Below are positions 5,118-6,903 of a stretch of DNA of 6,903 bases, piece by piece. Source of the stretch: ZCTH02-B3 sp036563895 (GTDB lineage Bacteria > Bacillota > Bacilli > Paenibacillales > Paenibacillaceae); the NCBI GenBank assembly GCA_036563895.1, contig DATCLN010000171.1, positions 1 to 6,903 on the forward strand, read 5' to 3'. The notes under the pieces are model-generated. The model did no database searches, had not been told where the DNA came from, and was given only the letters and a program-made list of their open reading frames with translations. A program made the position numbers and the translations under genes. Within the stretch, counting starts at the first letter, position 1. Each line of letters begins with the position of its first letter.

Positions 5118-6215
5118 ATGGCTGTACAGGTTTCACGGGTCTACAATTTCAATCCCGGCCCCGCCGCGCTCCCCCTCGAGGCGCTGGAGCGGGCCCGGAA
5201 CGAGCTGACGGACTTTGCCGGGACGGGCATGTCGCTGCTGGAAATGTCCCACCGGAGCAAGGAGTACGAGGCGGTGCAACGGGAAGCGGCCGCCCTTCTG
5301 CGGGAACTGATGGGCATTCCGGAAGGCTACAAGGTGCTGTTCCTGCAGGGCGGCGCCAGCACGCAGTTCGCCATGGTCCCGATGAATCTGCTCGCCGAAG
5401 GCCGAAGCGCCGCCTACGTGGTGACGGGCAGCTGGGCGAAAAAGGCCTTCGCGGAAGCCAAGCTGTTCGGACGGGCGGTGGCCGCCGCGTCTTCGGAGGC
5501 GGACGGCTGGGCGCGCATTCCGCCTCCGGAGGCGGTGAGCATCCCCGAAGACGCCGCCTACCTGCACATCACCACCAACGAGACCATCGAAGGGACCCAA
5601 TGGCGCGAGTTTCCCGACACCGGAGCGGTGCCGCTGGTGGCGGACATGTCCAGCGACATCCTGAGCCGGCCCGTCGACGTGTCCCGGTTCGGCCTCATCT
5701 ATGCCGGCGCGCAGAAAAACATCGGTCCCGCCGGCGTCACCGTCGTCATCATCCGGGAGGACCTGATCCGCGAGCCCGCTTTCCCCGTGCCGACGATGCT
5801 GCGCTATGACACGCACGCGAAGCACGATTCCCTGTACAACACGCCGCCCGCATTCGCCATCTACATGACCAAGCTCGTCCTCGAATGGATCCGGGACAAC
5901 GGCGGAGCGGCGGGGATGGAAGCCCGCGCCCGGGAAAAGGCCGAGGCGCTGTACCGGGTGATCGACAAAAGCGGCGGGTTCTATCGCGGCTGCGCCCACA
6001 AGGACAGCCGTTCGCTGATGAACGTGACGTTCCGCCTGGCCAGCGAAGAACTGGAAAAGCGGTTCCTCGAGGAAGCGGCGAAGAGCGGCTTCGTCGGTCT
6101 CAAAGGCCACCGCAGCGTCGGGGGACTGAGGGCGTCCATTTACAACGGGGTGCCGACGGAACACGTGAAGGCCCTCGCCTCGTTCATGGAAGAATTCATG
6201 CGCCGCAACGGCTGA
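5118..6215 (+). CDS. serC: Phosphoserine aminotransferase
   Basis: PLP enzyme (class V aminotransferase fold) that converts 3-phosphohydroxypyruvate and glutamate to phosphoserine in serine synthesis. In bacteria that use the DXP-independent-of-R5P branch it can also serve vitamin B6 synthesis; most Bacillales make PLP by PdxST instead. From ATG 5118 it has 365 residues, the normal length. Landmarks in order: VYNFNPGPAALP 8-19; MSHRSKEYEAV 43-53 with the substrate-binding His-Arg; FLQGGASTQF 75-84 for the cofactor phosphate; Trp106 in TGSWAKKA, which stacks on the PLP ring; MSSDILSRP 177-185; Lys200 in YAGAQKNIGPAG, the Schiff-base lysine; NTPP 241-244; and GGLRASIYN 335-343. Homologues begin a few residues before YNFNPGP, which supports this start over the longer frame from 5037. 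It is probably cotranscribed with trmL. Confidence 0.96.
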   Translation: MAVQVSRVYNFNPGPAALPLEALERARNELTDFAGTGMSLLEMSHRSKEYEAVQREAAALLRELMGIPEGYKVLFLQGGASTQFAMVPMNLLAEGRSAAYVVTGSWAKKAFAEAKLFGRAVAAASSEADGWARIPPPEAVSIPEDAAYLHITTNETIEGTQWREFPDTGAVPLVADMSSDILSRPVDVSRFGLIYAGAQKNIGPAGVTVVIIREDLIREPAFPVPTMLRYDTHAKHDSLYNTPPAFAIYMTKLVLEWIRDNGGAAGMEARAREKAEALYRVIDKSGGFYRGCAHKDSRSLMNVTFRLASEELEKRFLEEAAKSGFVGLKGHRSVGGLRASIYNGVPTEHVKALASFMEEFMRRNG

Positions 6216-6236
6216 TCCGGGCACGGAGGGAAAGGC

Positions 6237-6701
6237 ATGCCCTTTCACATCGTGCTGGTGGAACCGGAGATCCCCGCCAACACGGGAAACATCGCCCGGA
6301 CGTGCGCGGCGACGGGAACCCATCTGCACCTGGTGCGGCCGCTGGGCTTTTCCACCGACGACCGGGAACTGAAGCGGGCCGGGCTGGATTACTGGCACTC
6401 GGTGACCATTCGCTATTACGATTCATTCGCGGAAGTGACGGAGGCGCATCCCGGCGCCAGGTTTTTCCTGACCAGCACCCGGGCGAAGAAGCGCTACACC
6501 GACTTTCGCTTCCGCGACGGCGACTTCTTCGTTTTCGGCAAAGAAACGAAAGGTCTTCCCCAGGAACTGCTGGACGCGTATCCGGACACGTGCATGCGGC
6601 TGCCGATGACGGACCGGGTGCGTTCCCTGAACCTGTCCAACGCAGCGGCGATCGTCGTGTACGAGGCGCTTCGCCAGAACGGCTTTCCGGGACTCGCGTA
6701 A
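6237..6701 (+). CDS. trmL: tRNA (cytidine/uridine-34-2'-O)-methyltransferase
   Basis: Small SPOUT-class methyltransferase that uses S-adenosylmethionine to methylate the ribose of the wobble base, known for tRNA-Leu isoacceptors. The 154 residues are full length for the stand-alone TrmL (YibK/CspR) type with no added RNA-binding domain. Key segments are PEIPANTGNIARTCAATG 10-27; the short RPLGFSTDD region; FGKETKGLP 100-108; and the trefoil-knot end MTDRVRSLNLSNAAAIVVYE 124-143, which forms the cofactor pocket. The ATG at 6237 has an ideal GGAGGG (6225-6230) six bases upstream and follows the serC stop by 21 bases, so the two form an operon. No conventional terminator follows. The protein class is secure; the exact tRNA targets are inferred from the family. 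Confidence 0.95.
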   Translation: MPFHIVLVEPEIPANTGNIARTCAATGTHLHLVRPLGFSTDDRELKRAGLDYWHSVTIRYYDSFAEVTEAHPGARFFLTSTRAKKRYTDFRFRDGDFFVFGKETKGLPQELLDAYPDTCMRLPMTDRVRSLNLSNAAAIVVYEALRQNGFPGLA

Positions 6702-6712
6702 AGTTCACAAAT

Positions 6713-6733
6713 TATTCAAACTTCATTTGAATA
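6713..6733 (+). repeat. AT-rich 8-base inverted repeat upstream of the abrB-type gene
   Basis: TATTCAAA (6713-6720) and TTTGAATA (6726-6733) are perfect reverse complements around a CTTCA spacer, 12 bases after the trmL stop. The arms contain only one G-C pair each and no T run follows, so it is a poor terminator. It looks more like a binding site for a dimeric regulator of the downstream gene. Confidence 0.5.
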
Positions 6734-6766
6734 TGGCAGGAAAATGCGTGCGAATGAAGAAAAAAA

Positions 6767-6777
6767 TATATTATAAT
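6767..6777 (+). promoter_or_regulatory. -10 region of the abrB-type gene
   Basis: A perfect TATAAT (6772-6777) sits in a long A/T tract that also contains an overlapping TATATT (6767-6772). No good -35 box lies at 16-18 bases; the best is GTGCGA (6748-6753, 3 of 6, 18 bases). A start near 6784 would leave a leader of about 58 bases. The weak -35 suggests help from an activator, or loss of repression through the AT-rich tract. Confidence 0.5.
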
Positions 6778-6841
6778 AAATCCTGTGACAGATAAATTAC
6801 ATGACGAAAATCAACATCAGACCACGATTGGAGGATCCGCG

Positions 6842-6903
6842 TTGAAACCTGCAGGTGTCGTACGGAAAGTGGACCAGCTGGGGAGAATCGTTCTGCCGAA
6901 ATC
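6842..6903 (+). CDS. abrB: AbrB/SpoVT-family transition-state regulator, N-terminal fragment
   Basis: The first 20 codons are present before the window ends, reading MKPAGVVRKVDQLGRIVLPK. This is the opening of the swapped-hairpin AbrB DNA-binding domain, whose conserved core is G-x-x-R-K-V-D-x-L-G-R-I/V-V-x-P. The start is TTG at 6842, preceded by GGAGG (6830-6834) with a 7-base gap. No ATG or GTG fits the motif. AbrB-type proteins are dimeric or tetrameric regulators of post-exponential genes and usually bind AT-rich DNA, including their own promoter in Bacillus subtilis. Whether this is AbrB itself or a paralogue such as Abh or SpoVT cannot be told from 20 residues. Confidence 0.88.
   Translation, partial: MKPAGVVRKVDQLGRIVLPK

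Noticed and set aside
5133..6398. 421-codon minus-strand frame opposite serC and trmL
   Set aside because: Both plus-strand proteins have complete catalytic motifs; the antisense product shows no family features and is an effect of GC-rich codon usage.

Overview
This window reads as ordinary, densely packed chromosome from a GC-rich member of the Bacillales, most likely a Paenibacillaceae relative (Paenibacillus, Cohnella or Thermobacillus type). This placement is from memory of protein flavour and cannot be proven here. The supporting signs are the Bacillus-type IspH amino terminus (ISPRGYCYGVVDAM), an AbrB-type protein opening MKPAGVVRKVDQLGRIVLPK, sigma-A-like promoters, GTG and TTG starts with strong Shine-Dalgarno sites, and hairpin-plus-T-run terminators. 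The coding sequence is strongly GC-rich, while the control regions are clearly AT-richer.

Layout. (1) Bases 1-2736, plus strand: the end of an OmpR/PhoB-family response regulator, its HAMP sensor kinase one base later, and ispH six bases after that, a tight three-gene run. It closes with a terminator region at 2755-2856. (2) Bases 2895-4092: aroF (DAHP synthase) as a single-gene unit with its own near-consensus promoter, a repeat-bearing 5' leader and its own intrinsic terminator. (3) Bases 4246-4974, minus strand: a ThpR-type RNA 2',3'-cyclic phosphodiesterase, convergent to aroF and divergent from the next unit. The 153 bases between the aroF and thpR ends are GC-rich and I see no gene there. 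(4) Bases 5037-6701, plus strand: serC then trmL, 21 bases apart, read from a promoter overlapped by a perfect 15-base direct repeat. (5) Bases 6702-6903: an AT-rich control region and the first 20 codons of an AbrB/SpoVT-type transition-state regulator.

Functionally this is a housekeeping neighbourhood: envelope or stress signalling (two-component pair), isoprenoid precursors (IspH), entry to aromatic amino acids (AroF), RNA end processing (ThpR), serine and PLP biosynthesis (SerC), wobble-base methylation (TrmL) and a global regulator. No mobile element, CRISPR array, rRNA or tRNA was found. I do not see a previously undescribed multi-gene system. The points worth a second look are regulatory: the direct repeat at the serC/thpR divergent promoter, the tandem repeat in the aroF leader, the long-range inverted repeat at the ispH terminator, a promoter-like element inside the kinase's low-complexity tail, and insertions in ThpR.
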